Shown: positions 14,494-23,545, counted from the stretch's first letter. The stretch: 26,100 nucleotides of DNA from an uncultured Pseudomonadota bacterium (GCA_949295395.1 CASFLB010000014.1:1-26100); one strand, 5' to 3'. The notes: generated from the letters alone by a model not told the origin. A program made the numbers and translations.

Positions 14494-15867
14494 TTGTCGA
14501 AAAAAGGCGTTGAATTCGTATGTCAAAACTGTGGCAGTGTTTATCCAAAATGGCAAGGAAAATGCGATGCTTGCGGCGAATGGAATACGATTGTTGAAGA
14601 AAAATCTGGCGGAGAAGGCTACAGCAGTATCAGCCCAAAGAAAAAGGGAAGAATTATTGACTTTGTTCCCTTAACCGGAGAGGAAAAGGCTCTTACCAGA
14701 ATAGATACCGGAATCAAAGAGTTAAACCGTGTAACCGGCGGTGGCTTAGTCCCGGGCTCAGTAATTTTGGTCGGTGGTGACCCCGGAATAGGCAAATCAA
14801 CATTACTATTGCAGGTCACAGCTAAAATAGCCTCGTCAAACAAACAAGAAGAGTGCTACTATATTTCCGGAGAAGAGGCGATAGATCAGGTTCGCATAAG
14901 GGCCAAACGCCTTCATCTTGAAACATCACCGGTAAAGTTAGCCAGTGCGACGGAGGTTAAAGATATTATTGCCACGTTAGAAAAATCAAACGCCTCGGTT
15001 GTTGTCATCGATTCGATACAAACGATGTATCTTGATGAAGTTGAATCAACCCCCGGAAGTGTCGCCCAAGTCAGAGCCTGTGCTTATGAACTGATAAAAT
15101 TAGCCAAGAAGAAGGGATTTGTCTTATTTTTAGTTGGCCATGTGACCAAACAAGGCGCCATAGCTGGCCCGAGAGTTTTAGAACACATGGTTGATACGGT
15201 TTTATATTTCGAAGGGGAACGAGGGCACCATTTCCGCATTTTACGAGCGGTTAAAAACCGCTTTGGCGCAACGGATGAAATAGGTGTTTTTGAAATGCAG
15301 GACCAAGGCTTGGTTGAGGTTGAAAATCCTTCAGCGCTATTTTTGGCCGAACGTCAGGGGAATGTGTCAGGTTCATGCGTTTTTGCCGGCATAGAAGGGT
15401 CTCGCCCTGTATTAGTAGAAATACAAGCGCTGGTCTCTCCAACCAGTTATGCATCTCCGAAAAGAGCCGTAGTTGGCTGGGATAGCAACCGCTTAGCAAT
15501 GGTTTTGGCTGTATTAGAAACCCGTTGTGGAATGAATTTAAGCTCACAAGATATTTATTTGAATATTGCAGGGGGATTAAAAATCACCGAACCGGCGGCT
15601 GATTTAGCTGTTGCCATGGCTGTAATTTCATCAATGACAAACAAGGCCTTGCCTTCGGATACCGTTATATTTGGAGAGATAGGCTTGTCCGGAGAAATCA
15701 GGGCCGTATCTCAAGCCAGCGCGCGCTTAAAAGAGGCTGAAAAATTAGGTTTCAAGAGTGCGATAGCTCCCTCAAATTTAGTAAACAAAGAAAAGGCTCA
15801 AAAAAACAGAAATATTGCCGTTCACGAAATTGGCAATGTCCAGCGTTTAATAAATTGGTTTAGTTAG
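14494..15867 (+). CDS. radA: DNA repair protein RadA
   Basis: RecA-like ATPase/helicase that processes branched recombination intermediates. In 457 residues: N-terminal zinc finger C10xxC13...C24xxC27, Walker A GGDPGIGKS (94-102), the RadA-specific KNRFG (254-258) and a C-terminal Lon-like domain. The start is TTG at 14494: GGAG (14482-14485) lies 8 bases upstream and the zinc finger follows directly. It comes one base after the mlaF stop and ten bases before cvpA. In many proteobacteria radA is followed by cvpA and purF; purF is absent here. Confidence 0.97.
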   Translation: MSKKGVEFVCQNCGSVYPKWQGKCDACGEWNTIVEEKSGGEGYSSISPKKKGRIIDFVPLTGEEKALTRIDTGIKELNRVTGGGLVPGSVILVGGDPGIGKSTLLLQVTAKIASSNKQEECYYISGEEAIDQVRIRAKRLHLETSPVKLASATEVKDIIATLEKSNASVVVIDSIQTMYLDEVESTPGSVAQVRACAYELIKLAKKKGFVLFLVGHVTKQGAIAGPRVLEHMVDTVLYFEGERGHHFRILRAVKNRFGATDEIGVFEMQDQGLVEVENPSALFLAERQGNVSGSCVFAGIEGSRPVLVEIQALVSPTSYASPKRAVVGWDSNRLAMVLAVLETRCGMNLSSQDIYLNIAGGLKITEPAADLAVAMAVISSMTNKALPSDTVIFGEIGLSGEIRAVSQASARLKEAEKLGFKSAIAPSNLVNKEKAQKNRNIAVHEIGNVQRLINWFS

Positions 15868-15877
15868 GAAAAAGAAA

Positions 15878-16594
15878 ATGACACAGCTTAATAATTTAGA
15901 TGTAATAATCTTAATTGTTGTCGGCATATCGGCATTAATTGCCTTAAGCCGCGGGCTTATGAAAGAAGTTTTATCCATTGTCGGATGGGTATTGGGCTGT
16001 ATTGTTGTGATTTACTTGTTACCAATAGTTAATCCGCTAACCATGATGTATGTCAAAAACGGCACCATGGCAGGAATATTAACATCGGTTGTGATTTTGA
16101 TAGCCTTTTTGGTCTTTTGGGTTTTGTTCACAGCCAAGATTGTCGGAAAGATTCGCAACAGCAAATTGAGCAATTTAGATAGAACCTTAGGCTTGTTTTT
16201 CGGTATTGTCCGTGCTTGCTTTCTGATAATATTACTTAACATCTTAATTGGCTGGATTGTTCCACCGAAAAAGCAGTCTCCGATATTGCAAGAGTCAAAA
16301 TATTATAACTTAGCCGGCCGTTTTGCCGAACCGATAGAAAGCTTAATACCGGAAGCAACGCTTGAAAAGATCAAGAATTCTTCTTTCTTAAAGTCTCCGG
16401 CACAAGAAGATGATGAAGAGGATGCTTCGAAAGAAGAAACCAAAGAAGAAAGCAGCAAAGAGAGCGATGAGTTGTTCAAAAAACTGACACAGCCGCAGGT
16501 TAAAAAAGCTAAAGCCGTGGTAAAAAAGAAAATAGAAGGTTATGACAACAACGAACGCGCGGATTTAGACCGCTTGATAGAAAATATCGAATAG
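15878..16594 (+). CDS. cvpA: CvpA family membrane protein
   Basis: Inner-membrane protein of the colicin V production family; the molecular role is not settled. The first 130 residues form about four hydrophobic segments, with the family pattern DVIILIVVGISALIALSRG at the start and a conserved ARxxxG-type turn. The C-terminal third (about 165-238) is a long hydrophilic tail rich in Glu, Lys, Asp and Ser, probably disordered or coiled in the cytoplasm and longer than the minimal family form. The start ATG has AGGAAAAAG upstream, next to the radA stop. A strong hairpin ends the transcript. Confidence 0.9.
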   Translation: MTQLNNLDVIILIVVGISALIALSRGLMKEVLSIVGWVLGCIVVIYLLPIVNPLTMMYVKNGTMAGILTSVVILIAFLVFWVLFTAKIVGKIRNSKLSNLDRTLGLFFGIVRACFLIILLNILIGWIVPPKKQSPILQESKYYNLAGRFAEPIESLIPEATLEKIKNSSFLKSPAQEDDEEDASKEETKEESSKESDELFKKLTQPQVKKAKAVVKKKIEGYDNNERADLDRLIENIE

Positions 16595-16595
16595 C

Positions 16596-16626
16596 AAAAA
16601 AGCTTGGAGAAATCCAAGCTTTTTTT
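16596..16626. terminator. Bidirectional terminator between cvpA and recR
   Basis: A perfect 13-base stem: AAAAAAGCTTGGA (16596-16608) pairs with TCCAAGCTTTTTT (16613-16625) around a GAAA tetraloop. T runs occur on both strands, so it can end both convergent transcripts. Confidence 0.93.
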
Positions 16627-16629
16627 ATA

Positions 16630-17223
16630 TTAAAGAGTTTTTCGAGAATTAAGAGCAAGTTGGATTGTACCTTCATCCATATAATCAAGCTCGCCTCCCA
16701 TTGGAATTCCCTGAGCCAGCGTTGAAATTTTAACATCAAAGTTTTTGAGCTTTTGAATAAGATAATTAGAGGTAATCTGACCATCAATTGTTGCCGGCAG
16801 AGCCAAAATAATTTCTTTAACGCCGTCTTTTTGAATTCGGTAAAAAAGCTTTTCAATATTAAGGTCTTCAGGAGAAACGCCATCTAAAGCCGAAAGAATT
16901 CCTCCAAGAACATGATATTTTCCTTTGAAAAACGAAACACGCTCCATCGCCCATAAATCAGCCACATCTTGTACCACGCAAATAACAGAATCATCGCGAG
17001 TGGTTGATGAGCAAATCGGGCAGGGCGATTCGGTATCAAAGTTACCACAGATTTCGCAAGTTTTAACATTCTGAGCGACATCTTGCATTGCCGAAATCAG
17101 GGGAAGAAAAAGGGATTCTCTCTTTTTCAAAAGTTGCAAAACGATTCTCCGTGCCGAACGCTGTCCCAAAGCCGGAAGCTTTGCCACCAGCTTGATGAGT
17201 TTTTCAATATCTTTTCCAGCCAC
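16630..17223 (-). CDS. recR: Recombination protein RecR
   Basis: DNA-clamp protein of the RecFOR gap-repair pathway. In 197 residues: helix-hairpin-helix LPALGQRSARR (16-26), a four-Cys zinc finger (Cys56, Cys59, Cys68, Cys71), a Toprim domain opening with CVVQDVADLWAMER, and the conserved IPMGGELDYMD near the end. The start is GTG (CAC at 17221-17223 on the plus strand), with AAGG about 9 bases upstream on the coding strand. It follows ebfC by 12 bases in the classical dnaX-ebfC-recR order. Confidence 0.97.
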   Translation of the reverse strand: MAGKDIEKLIKLVAKLPALGQRSARRIVLQLLKKRESLFLPLISAMQDVAQNVKTCEICGNFDTESPCPICSSTTRDDSVICVVQDVADLWAMERVSFFKGKYHVLGGILSALDGVSPEDLNIEKLFYRIQKDGVKEIILALPATIDGQITSNYLIQKLKNFDVKISTLAQGIPMGGELDYMDEGTIQLALNSRKTL

Positions 17224-17235
17224 GATAAATGCCTT

Positions 17236-17556
17236 TTAGAACGGAAGTTTAAGCCCCGGAATGTTCATACCGCCGGTAACGTTTTTCATATTGTCATTCA
17301 TAAGGGCTTCAACCTTATTTTTGGCATCATTATGAGCCGCAACAATAAGGTCTTCAAGAATATCAGATTCATCAGCCACAATAAGAGATTTATCAAGCTC
17401 AATTTTTTTCATTTCAAATTTTCCGTTCAGAGTAACTTTAACCATTCCGCCACCGGCCGAGCCGATAACTTCTTGTTGAGCGAGTTCATTTTGCATCTCT
17501 TCCATTTTTTTCTGCATGGCTTGAGCTTGTTTCATAATTCCTTGAATATTAAGCAT
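17236..17556 (-). CDS. ebfC: Nucleoid-associated protein YbaB/EbfC family
   Basis: Small dimeric DNA-binding protein (106 residues). The N-terminal helix carries MKQAQAMQKKMEEMQ, followed by the glycine-rich GSAGGGMVKVTLNGK and the C-terminal stretch with DLIVAAHNDA, all typical of the family. Its ATG lies 5 bases after the dnaX stop and recR follows closely, so it is the middle gene of the operon. Members often bind DNA with little sequence preference; the exact role is not settled. Confidence 0.95.
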   Translation of the reverse strand: MLNIQGIMKQAQAMQKKMEEMQNELAQQEVIGSAGGGMVKVTLNGKFEMKKIELDKSLIVADESDILEDLIVAAHNDAKNKVEALMNDNMKNVTGGMNIPGLKLPF

Positions 17557-17561
17557 AATAT

Positions 17562-19289
17562 TTATTCCTCATCATAATTAAAATTAGTGTCGTTTTCTGA
17601 AGTAAAGATGTTTTCATCATCTTGAGAGTCATCTTCCGCAACTTTGCGGATAATTGTTTCGATTCTTGCGCCCTTAAATTCAGCCATAATAGCTTTAACC
17701 AAAGGCGATTCCATAATATCGCGGCGCTCTTCATCCAGCTTAGCGTTTTCTTTTTGAAACAAGGTTTGCTTGAGTGTTCCGCGATAGGTATTAATTTTCC
17801 AAGGCTTTCCGGTAGCATTTTCCAAAATTTTATGAAGATTCAAAATAAAATCGGGCGAGATTTTATCTGAAACGGCCATTTTAATATAACCATCTTCAAA
17901 AGTATCAAAAGACACATCAGATTTAAGAGAATAAACGATAAGGAGGCGTCTTGTCGATTCGAGGTAGGAAATCAGCTCCTCAGGGCTAAAAAAAGAGCTT
18001 GGCTTGCTGCCGCCCTCCGTCGAAGAAGATTGCGTTTCCTGAGGCTTTACAGACGATGTAGAAGCTACTTGAGGCGCAACTGAGGGAAGAGGGCGAGGGG
18101 CTGAAACGGCTAAACTAGAGTTTTTTTTTACGTCGTTAAGAATTTCAGCCGGTGTCGGCAGGTTTGCGGCATAGGCAATGCGAATCAGAATCATCTCAAG
18201 CGCATCAACCTGCACCGGCGCCATTTGCATTTCATTCAGGCCTTTAATCATCATTTGCCAAATTTTGGACAGCACGGCAATAGAGACGGCAACCGACATT
18301 TTCTTAGCAAAATTGCGTTCTTCTTCAGATAACGAAGAATCATCAACCGAGTTCGGAATAATACGTGTTTTGGCAACTAAGTGAGTGACATTGATAAGGT
18401 CTTGCAAAATAAGCGTTGGATTCGCACCGTTTTTATAACTATTCTGCAACAAAGAAAGAACTGTATCAACTTTTCCTGAGGTTAAGGCTTCAAACAACTC
18501 AAATGTTTGGGAGCGGTCCGCAAGACCAATCATATTTTTAACAACATCAACTTTAACATTGCCAAGTCCAAGAGAAATTGCTTGGTCAAGCAAAGAAGTT
18601 GCATCACGCGCCGAGCCGTCAGCCGCTTTGGCTAAGAGCTGCAAGGCTTCTTCTTCGGCCTGAATATTTTCGGCCGAGATAATTTTGTGATACATTTTCA
18701 TCAACTCCTCAATTGTCAGGCGTTGAAGGTCAAAACGCTGACAGCGAGAAAGAATGGTAACCGGAACTTTGCGAATTTCTGTTGTAGCAAAGATAAAGAT
18801 AACATGAGAAGGAGGCTCTTCCAAAGTTTTAAGCAAAGCATTGAAAGCATTTTTGGAGAGCATATGAACTTCGTCGATGATATAAATTTTGTAACGAGCA
18901 TTTGTAGGCTTATAGCGAACCCCGTCCAAGATTTCGCGAATATCATCAACACCGGTACGAGAAGCCGCATCAAGTTCCATAACGTCGATATGACGGCCGG
19001 CCGTAATAGCGCGACAATTTTCACAAACCCCACAAGGATGAACGGTTGGTCCACCTTTTCCGTCCGGACCGATACAATTGAGTGCTTTGGCAATAATGCG
19101 TGCGGTCGATGTTTTACCCACACCACGAATACCGGTCAAAATATAGGCATGATGAAGACGGTTGTTTTTAATAGCATTTGTCAAGGTTTGCACCAAAGCA
19201 TCTTGCCCGAGCAAGTCTTCAAAACTCTGCGGACGATACTTGCGTGCTAAAATGACATATTGATTATTATTTTCTTCAGACTCAGCCAT
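17562..19289 (-). CDS. dnaX: DNA polymerase III subunits tau/gamma
   Basis: Clamp-loader ATPase of the replicative polymerase. In 575 residues: Walker A GIRGVGKT (53-60), a zinc module with Cys72, Cys86, Cys89 and Cys92, Walker B IIDE (Asp139, Glu140), and sensor SRCQRF. AAA+ domains I-III end around residue 380, followed by a Ser/Pro/Val-rich linker and a C-terminal domain. At the start of the linker the coding strand has nine A residues (codons 387-390), a probable slippage site that would give a short gamma-like form of about 391 residues. It lies downstream of the SRP RNA and heads dnaX-ebfC-recR. Confidence 0.97.
   Translation of the reverse strand: MAESEENNNQYVILARKYRPQSFEDLLGQDALVQTLTNAIKNNRLHHAYILTGIRGVGKTSTARIIAKALNCIGPDGKGGPTVHPCGVCENCRAITAGRHIDVMELDAASRTGVDDIREILDGVRYKPTNARYKIYIIDEVHMLSKNAFNALLKTLEEPPSHVIFIFATTEIRKVPVTILSRCQRFDLQRLTIEELMKMYHKIISAENIQAEEEALQLLAKAADGSARDATSLLDQAISLGLGNVKVDVVKNMIGLADRSQTFELFEALTSGKVDTVLSLLQNSYKNGANPTLILQDLINVTHLVAKTRIIPNSVDDSSLSEEERNFAKKMSVAVSIAVLSKIWQMMIKGLNEMQMAPVQVDALEMILIRIAYAANLPTPAEILNDVKKNSSLAVSAPRPLPSVAPQVASTSSVKPQETQSSSTEGGSKPSSFFSPEELISYLESTRRLLIVYSLKSDVSFDTFEDGYIKMAVSDKISPDFILNLHKILENATGKPWKINTYRGTLKQTLFQKENAKLDEERRDIMESPLVKAIMAEFKGARIETIIRKVAEDDSQDDENIFTSENDTNFNYDEE
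18121..18129 (-). other. Nine-A slippage site in dnaX (candidate gamma-subunit signal)
   Basis: The coding strand reads GTA followed by eight more A residues and then CTCTAG. One added A (or a -1 ribosomal shift) gives Lys-Lys-Lys-Leu-stop; one lost A (or a +1 shift) gives Lys-Lys-Thr-Leu-Val-stop. Either event ends the protein right after the AAA+ core. No Shine-Dalgarno-like stimulator or strong downstream hairpin is visible, which fits transcriptional slippage (as known for Thermus dnaX) better than the E. coli ribosomal mechanism. Confidence 0.65.
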
Positions 19290-19313
19290 ATTTCATAAAA
19301 CCCAAAAACAAAA

Positions 19314-19405
19314 GAGGAGGAACACTGACCCTAATGCAAAACGTTACGGCTGCTTTCTTCCGAACCTGACCGGATTGGCGCCTGATTAACCCAATGCCCT
19401 CCAAC
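19314..19405 (-). ncRNA. ffs: Signal recognition particle RNA, small bacterial type
   Basis: The minus strand carries GGTCAGGTTCGGAAGAAAGC followed by AGCC, the conserved domain IV with the GGAA tetraloop and the internal loop that binds Ffh. The 5' side GGAGGG (19402-19397) can pair with the 3' side CCTCC (19320-19316), closing a rod of about 92 bases. Placement just upstream of dnaX is the usual alphaproteobacterial arrangement. Ends are approximate. Confidence 0.93.
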
Positions 19406-19466
19406 AGACAATATCCACGAAAACGCAACATTTTTCAAGGAAAAAATGCAACGACCCGCAGGATAA

Positions 19467-20942
19467 TTAAGGCAAAACGACATTTCTTTCTTTTAAGGCC
19501 TTACGAATAATGTCCATTTCATTGGCTTGCTCAGACATTTGCTGAGACGACGGAAGAACTTTTCCATAGATGGCAAATTGAGCAGCCTCGCTGTTTTTAC
19601 CGGTAATAATAGGAGCTGGAACATTATCAAAGGAAGCAAAATCAGCTAATGTCGGACTTAAGTTTTGAGAAAAAGATGTTGCAGATTTTTGCACAACAAC
19701 ATTTCCGTTTTCACTAACTTCATAAATATCTAAGCTATGCTCATTTAAGCCGTTAGGTAGGATTCGGAAGATTCCGTTAACACCGGCATAACCTTCCGAC
19801 GACGTAATATAAGGCGTTAAGTCTTCAGGATTTTTCTTGGCTAAAGAAGCGGCAAGTGCCACGGCGTCATAAGCCAAAGAATAGATAGCCGCTGGCTTTT
19901 CACCGAATGTTTCGGCATACTTTGAAGAAAAATAGGAGCTATGAGCTTTGGGCATAGCTGGAAACCAAGAGCCGTTGGCCATAGTTTCACGGCTTAGATC
20001 TGTCGATTCCCAAACCGTTGTACCTAAGAAGCGAACTTTAGGAGAATAAACATCATAATAGCCGAACATCGCCAAAGCTGACTTCAACTTTGCACCGGAT
20101 TCGGGAATGATAACGGCATCAAAGTCAACATCGCCAAGAGCTTGCGTGCGTTCAAGCCTTTTAAGGGCTTGTGAAGCGCTGGCATCACCTTGACCAGACT
20201 GTTTCTGCAGAGCACGTTTAACTTTTTGCAAGCGAGCGCTTCGAGCATCATAATCGGTCAAGCCTTTAACCGCATCGGTGAAATCAGTTGTATTGGGAGA
20301 ATAAAAGGCGATTCTGACAAGAGAAACATTATTTTTAAGCGCCGAGGAAGCCGCGGCCTTAGCCAAAGCAATACCAGAAGCATCATCAGGAATAAGCAGA
20401 GCAAAGCGAGAGCGTCCTTTGCTGGCGGCATAAGAAACAATATCATCAATTTGTTCATTGATAAGCAACCCGAGCGAATAAACATGAGGCTTGAGAACAT
20501 CAGGATTTGAAGAAAAAGCAATAACCGGAACATTTGCCGAGGTTGTTTCTGGTTCAATAGCCTGAACGGAAGAACCAAGCAAAGGTCCGATAATTAACTT
20601 AGCATTTTGAGACAGAGCGTTTTCAATGGCGATTCGCGCACCGCTGTCAGTACTTTGAGTGTCATAAAATTGCAAAATAAGATTATCGACTTTCATATCA
20701 TCTGAAGCAAGAAGAGCCGCATTTTTCAATCCTTGACCGTATTTAGACGCGTTGCCGGAAAGGGGCAGAAGAACACCGACGCGAAACATATCGTCTTTAG
20801 GTTGAGCAAACTCAATCAAGTGCGAACCGGATACAGCAGATGATTCGGTGGGCATTGACAGATAATTTTGACGAGAAACGGAAGACGATTGGCAACCACC
20901 AAGCGCCAATCCGATAAGAAGAAAAAGATATTTTTTTAACAC
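19467..20942 (-). CDS. LpoA-like penicillin-binding-protein activator lipoprotein
   Basis: Predicted lipoprotein with a type-1 periplasmic-binding (LIV-like) domain, probably an activator of peptidoglycan synthases. From the chosen start, 491 residues with a lipoprotein signal ending in LALGGC (Cys17), then FRVGVLLPLSG and the two-lobe fold through the C-terminus. I prefer the GTG at 20942, with AGGGA 9 bases upstream, over the in-frame TTG at 20948, which would leave only 3 bases. It lacks the N-terminal helical-repeat domain of E. coli LpoA, as is usual in alphaproteobacteria. It is divergent from rsmI-yraN, a conserved neighbourhood. Confidence 0.88.
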   Translation of the reverse strand: MLKKYLFLLIGLALGGCQSSSVSRQNYLSMPTESSAVSGSHLIEFAQPKDDMFRVGVLLPLSGNASKYGQGLKNAALLASDDMKVDNLILQFYDTQSTDSGARIAIENALSQNAKLIIGPLLGSSVQAIEPETTSANVPVIAFSSNPDVLKPHVYSLGLLINEQIDDIVSYAASKGRSRFALLIPDDASGIALAKAAASSALKNNVSLVRIAFYSPNTTDFTDAVKGLTDYDARSARLQKVKRALQKQSGQGDASASQALKRLERTQALGDVDFDAVIIPESGAKLKSALAMFGYYDVYSPKVRFLGTTVWESTDLSRETMANGSWFPAMPKAHSSYFSSKYAETFGEKPAAIYSLAYDAVALAASLAKKNPEDLTPYITSSEGYAGVNGIFRILPNGLNEHSLDIYEVSENGNVVVQKSATSFSQNLSPTLADFASFDNVPAPIITGKNSEAAQFAIYGKVLPSSQQMSEQANEMDIIRKALKERNVVLP

Positions 20943-20976
20943 TTGCAATTTTCCCTAAAAAACATCATTCTAAAAG

Positions 20977-20988
20977 CCATATATATGG
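20977..20988. promoter_or_regulatory. Palindrome in the lpoA-like / rsmI divergent promoter region
   Basis: CCATATATATGG is a perfect 12-base palindrome in the 89-base gap between two divergent genes. It could be an operator, or contain -10 elements for one or both promoters. No known binding motif is assigned. Confidence 0.3.
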
Positions 20989-21031
20989 TTTAATTTAAAA
21001 AACACCTAATGTCAAAGAAAAGAACGCAAAG

Positions 21032-21868
21032 ATGAAAAAAGGATTATACATTGTCGCCACTCCGATAGGAAATTTAGGAGATATATCTCCTCGTGCGATA
21101 GAAACGCTCAAACAAGCGGATGTTATTGCCTGTGAAGATACTAGAATAAGTAAGAAATTGCTTTCATTACTAGGCGTAAGCTTAAGTAAAGAATTTATGA
21201 CATTGCATGACCATAATGAAGACATTCACGCCGAAGAGCTTATAAAAAAAATTCAAGAAGAGGATAAAAGTATAGCCTTAATCAGCGATGCCGGCTCACC
21301 GCTGATATCGGACCCAGGGTATAAGCTGATTCGCCGTTGCCGACAAGAAGGAATATATATAACGGTGCTTCCGGGGTGTTGTGCCTTAATTTGCGCCTTG
21401 CAACTTGCCGGATTGCCGACGAATAAGTTTATGTTTTGCGGGTTTATTCCCAATAAAGACAAGGGCAGGGCAGAGGCTTTTGAAGAGATAAAAAGCTTAA
21501 AAGCCACAACGGTATTTTATGAAACCGCCAACCGGATTCTCAAAACGCTGGACGTCGTTCAAAAAGTTTTCGGCGACCGAGAAATTGCCATAGCAAGAGA
21601 AATCAGCAAAATTTATGAAGAATGTTTAAACGGCACAGCCGCTGAATTAATCGCTCATTTTGAAGAACATACCCCGAAAGGCGAGATGGTTTTGATGATA
21701 TCTCCGGCGCAGGAAGAAGAAAAGACGGATATAAACCTTGAAGAAGAACTACGCCAACGCCTTCAAACCAAAAGTGTTAAAACCGCCGTTAAAGAGCTGT
21801 CTGAAGAAACGGGAATAAGCAAAAAAGAAATCTATCAAATTGCCTTGAGAATCAAAGATGAAGAATAA
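21032..21868 (+). CDS. rsmI: 16S rRNA (cytidine-1402-2'-O)-methyltransferase RsmI
   Basis: SAM-dependent methyltransferase for C1402 of 16S rRNA. In 278 residues: YIVATPIGNLGDISPRA at the start, ACEDTR, SDAGSPLISDPG, and LPGCCALICALQLAGLP, where the usual PGPSA reads PGCCA. The C-terminal helical domain carries SVKTAVKELSEETGISKK. The stop overlaps the yraN start by 11 bases, so the two are translated together. No strong ribosome-binding site is seen before the ATG. Confidence 0.96.
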   Translation: MKKGLYIVATPIGNLGDISPRAIETLKQADVIACEDTRISKKLLSLLGVSLSKEFMTLHDHNEDIHAEELIKKIQEEDKSIALISDAGSPLISDPGYKLIRRCRQEGIYITVLPGCCALICALQLAGLPTNKFMFCGFIPNKDKGRAEAFEEIKSLKATTVFYETANRILKTLDVVQKVFGDREIAIAREISKIYEECLNGTAAELIAHFEEHTPKGEMVLMISPAQEEEKTDINLEEELRQRLQTKSVKTAVKELSEETGISKKEIYQIALRIKDEE

Positions 21869-22208
21869 TAGCCGCGGCAAAATCAGCGAGTTTATCGCGC
21901 GAATATATTTTCGCCTTAAAGGTTATAAGATTGTGGCTAAAAACTATGTAACAGGGAAGGGAACACACGCCGGAGAAATAGACTTTATTGCTTGCAAGAA
22001 AAAGACGCTTGTCTTTGTTGAGGTCAAAGAAAGAACCAGCCTTGAAAAAGCCGCTTATGCTCTGCGTGCAGAACAACAAATGAGAATTCGCAAAGCCGCT
22101 GAAAACTTTATCGCCAAACATCAAAAATACGATGGATTCGATTACCGTTTTGATGCGGTATTTATCAGTTTTCCGCTAAAGATAGAACATTTGGAAAATG
22201 CCTTTTAA
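21858..22208 (+). CDS. yraN: UPF0102 (YraN) family nuclease-fold protein
   Basis: Small protein (116 residues) with the PD-(D/E)xK nuclease core visible as GEIDFIA and FVEVKER, following an N-terminal helix with the family's G..SE..A..Y...GY pattern. The function is not established. It overlaps rsmI by 11 bases. At its 3' end its stop TAA shares the palindrome TTAA (22205-22208) with the stop of convergent cca. Confidence 0.92.
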   Translation: MKNNSRGKISEFIARIYFRLKGYKIVAKNYVTGKGTHAGEIDFIACKKKTLVFVEVKERTSLEKAAYALRAEQQMRIRKAAENFIAKHQKYDGFDYRFDAVFISFPLKIEHLENAF

Positions 22209-23449
22209 GCCACGTTTTGAATCAGCGATTTAGCTTTTTCCAAAAGCACCTCTTTTGAAAGCGTAAAATTATCAAAGATCCATTCTTCTTCAAGCTTATC
22301 AAGAATAGTTCCTATTTTGCGATTATCCTGAATTCCGACAGCAATAATATCCTTACCCTTAAGCGGAAAAACAGGGATTTCCATGGTTTCGATTCTCTCA
22401 AGCAAAAGAGGTAGATTCTCCGGTTCAAATTTATTAAGCGCACAAAGAATGAGCAGCTTGTTATAGCAAAAATCACGCCCAAAGCGATAGAGCAGGCGAC
22501 GGATTCCATCCATGGATAAAAATTCGGACATAGGCGGATTGTTTAAAGCCCATTTCACAAAATTATCGCGATCTTTTTTCGGAAGCTTGATACGCAAAGC
22601 CAGACTTTCGGCCAGACGTTCTTCCGGTGAATAAAGCACAAACAAGCGCCGCAAAGCCGAAGACGGAATATTGTGTTTTTTGACTAGATTAATCAGAAAT
22701 TGAAGGTTGTCCAAATTATCTGATTCAGGCAGAATAAAATCAAGAATCCCATTTTGAAACATAATGCGAATAGTATCAGCGGCTTTATCCGTCATAATAA
22801 TTTTATACATTTCATCACGGATTCTCTCAATAGAAAGAGATTTCAAACCATCTTTATTCTCGACACAAGCTTTCAGAGCTTTTTTATCTATTTCACCTTT
22901 GCTGAAAATAGCATAAAACCGGAAGAAGCGCATGATACGCAAATAATCTTCTTGGATTCGCTGGCTTGGATTTCCAATGAAGCGAACCACACCGTTTTCC
23001 AGATCATCGATTCCGTTATAATAATCAAAGACATTGCCTTTTTCATCAGCATATACGGCATTGATGGTCAAATCGCGGCGTGAAGCATCCGTATTCCAAT
23101 CATCGGTAAATTCAACCTCGGCATGACGACCGTCAGTCGAAACATCTTTGCGCAATGAGGTCACTTCTAATACTTTAGAACCGATAACCACACCGACCGT
23201 TCCAAATTTTATCCCGATAGGAACGGTTTTAAGGCCGTTTTCTTCACAAGCTTCAACCAGTTCTTCGGGAGAAAGGTCGGTTGCAAGGTCAAGGTCAGGC
23301 TCTTTACCTTTTATTCCAGCCAAAGTATCACGCACGGCACCACCGACAAATCTTAAAACGCCGCCATGACTTTCCACCGTATCAAACAGAGAAAGAATCT
23401 TTTTATCTTTTATAAGTTTATGAATATCCAAATAGTTATCGCGAATCAT
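22205..23449 (-). CDS. cca: CCA tRNA nucleotidyltransferase / poly(A) polymerase family
   Basis: Class II nucleotidyltransferase that builds or repairs the CCA end of tRNAs. In 414 residues: GGAVRD (36-41), the catalytic acidic pair in DLDLATD (Asp52, Asp54), RRDLTINA, and the helical neck and body with RIMRFFRF and ERIRDEM. There is no C-terminal HD domain, so it is the short form common in alphaproteobacteria. A poly(A) polymerase role cannot be excluded from sequence. It starts with ATG at 23449; GAGG lies about 11 bases upstream. Confidence 0.93.
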   Translation of the reverse strand: MIRDNYLDIHKLIKDKKILSLFDTVESHGGVLRFVGGAVRDTLAGIKGKEPDLDLATDLSPEELVEACEENGLKTVPIGIKFGTVGVVIGSKVLEVTSLRKDVSTDGRHAEVEFTDDWNTDASRRDLTINAVYADEKGNVFDYYNGIDDLENGVVRFIGNPSQRIQEDYLRIMRFFRFYAIFSKGEIDKKALKACVENKDGLKSLSIERIRDEMYKIIMTDKAADTIRIMFQNGILDFILPESDNLDNLQFLINLVKKHNIPSSALRRLFVLYSPEERLAESLALRIKLPKKDRDNFVKWALNNPPMSEFLSMDGIRRLLYRFGRDFCYNKLLILCALNKFEPENLPLLLERIETMEIPVFPLKGKDIIAVGIQDNRKIGTILDKLEEEWIFDNFTLSKEVLLEKAKSLIQNVA

Positions 23450-23545
23450 CGTATAAAAACCTCAAATAATGTCCGAAGTTAACAGTTTTTATAGATATTT
23501 CAATTATTATTATCACCAAAGGGATAAAATTGTGGGTATAAAGAA

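Noticed and set aside
17083..17577. Plus-strand frame of 164 residues over recR and ebfC
   Set aside because: It runs antisense to two clearly conserved genes and has an implausible composition.
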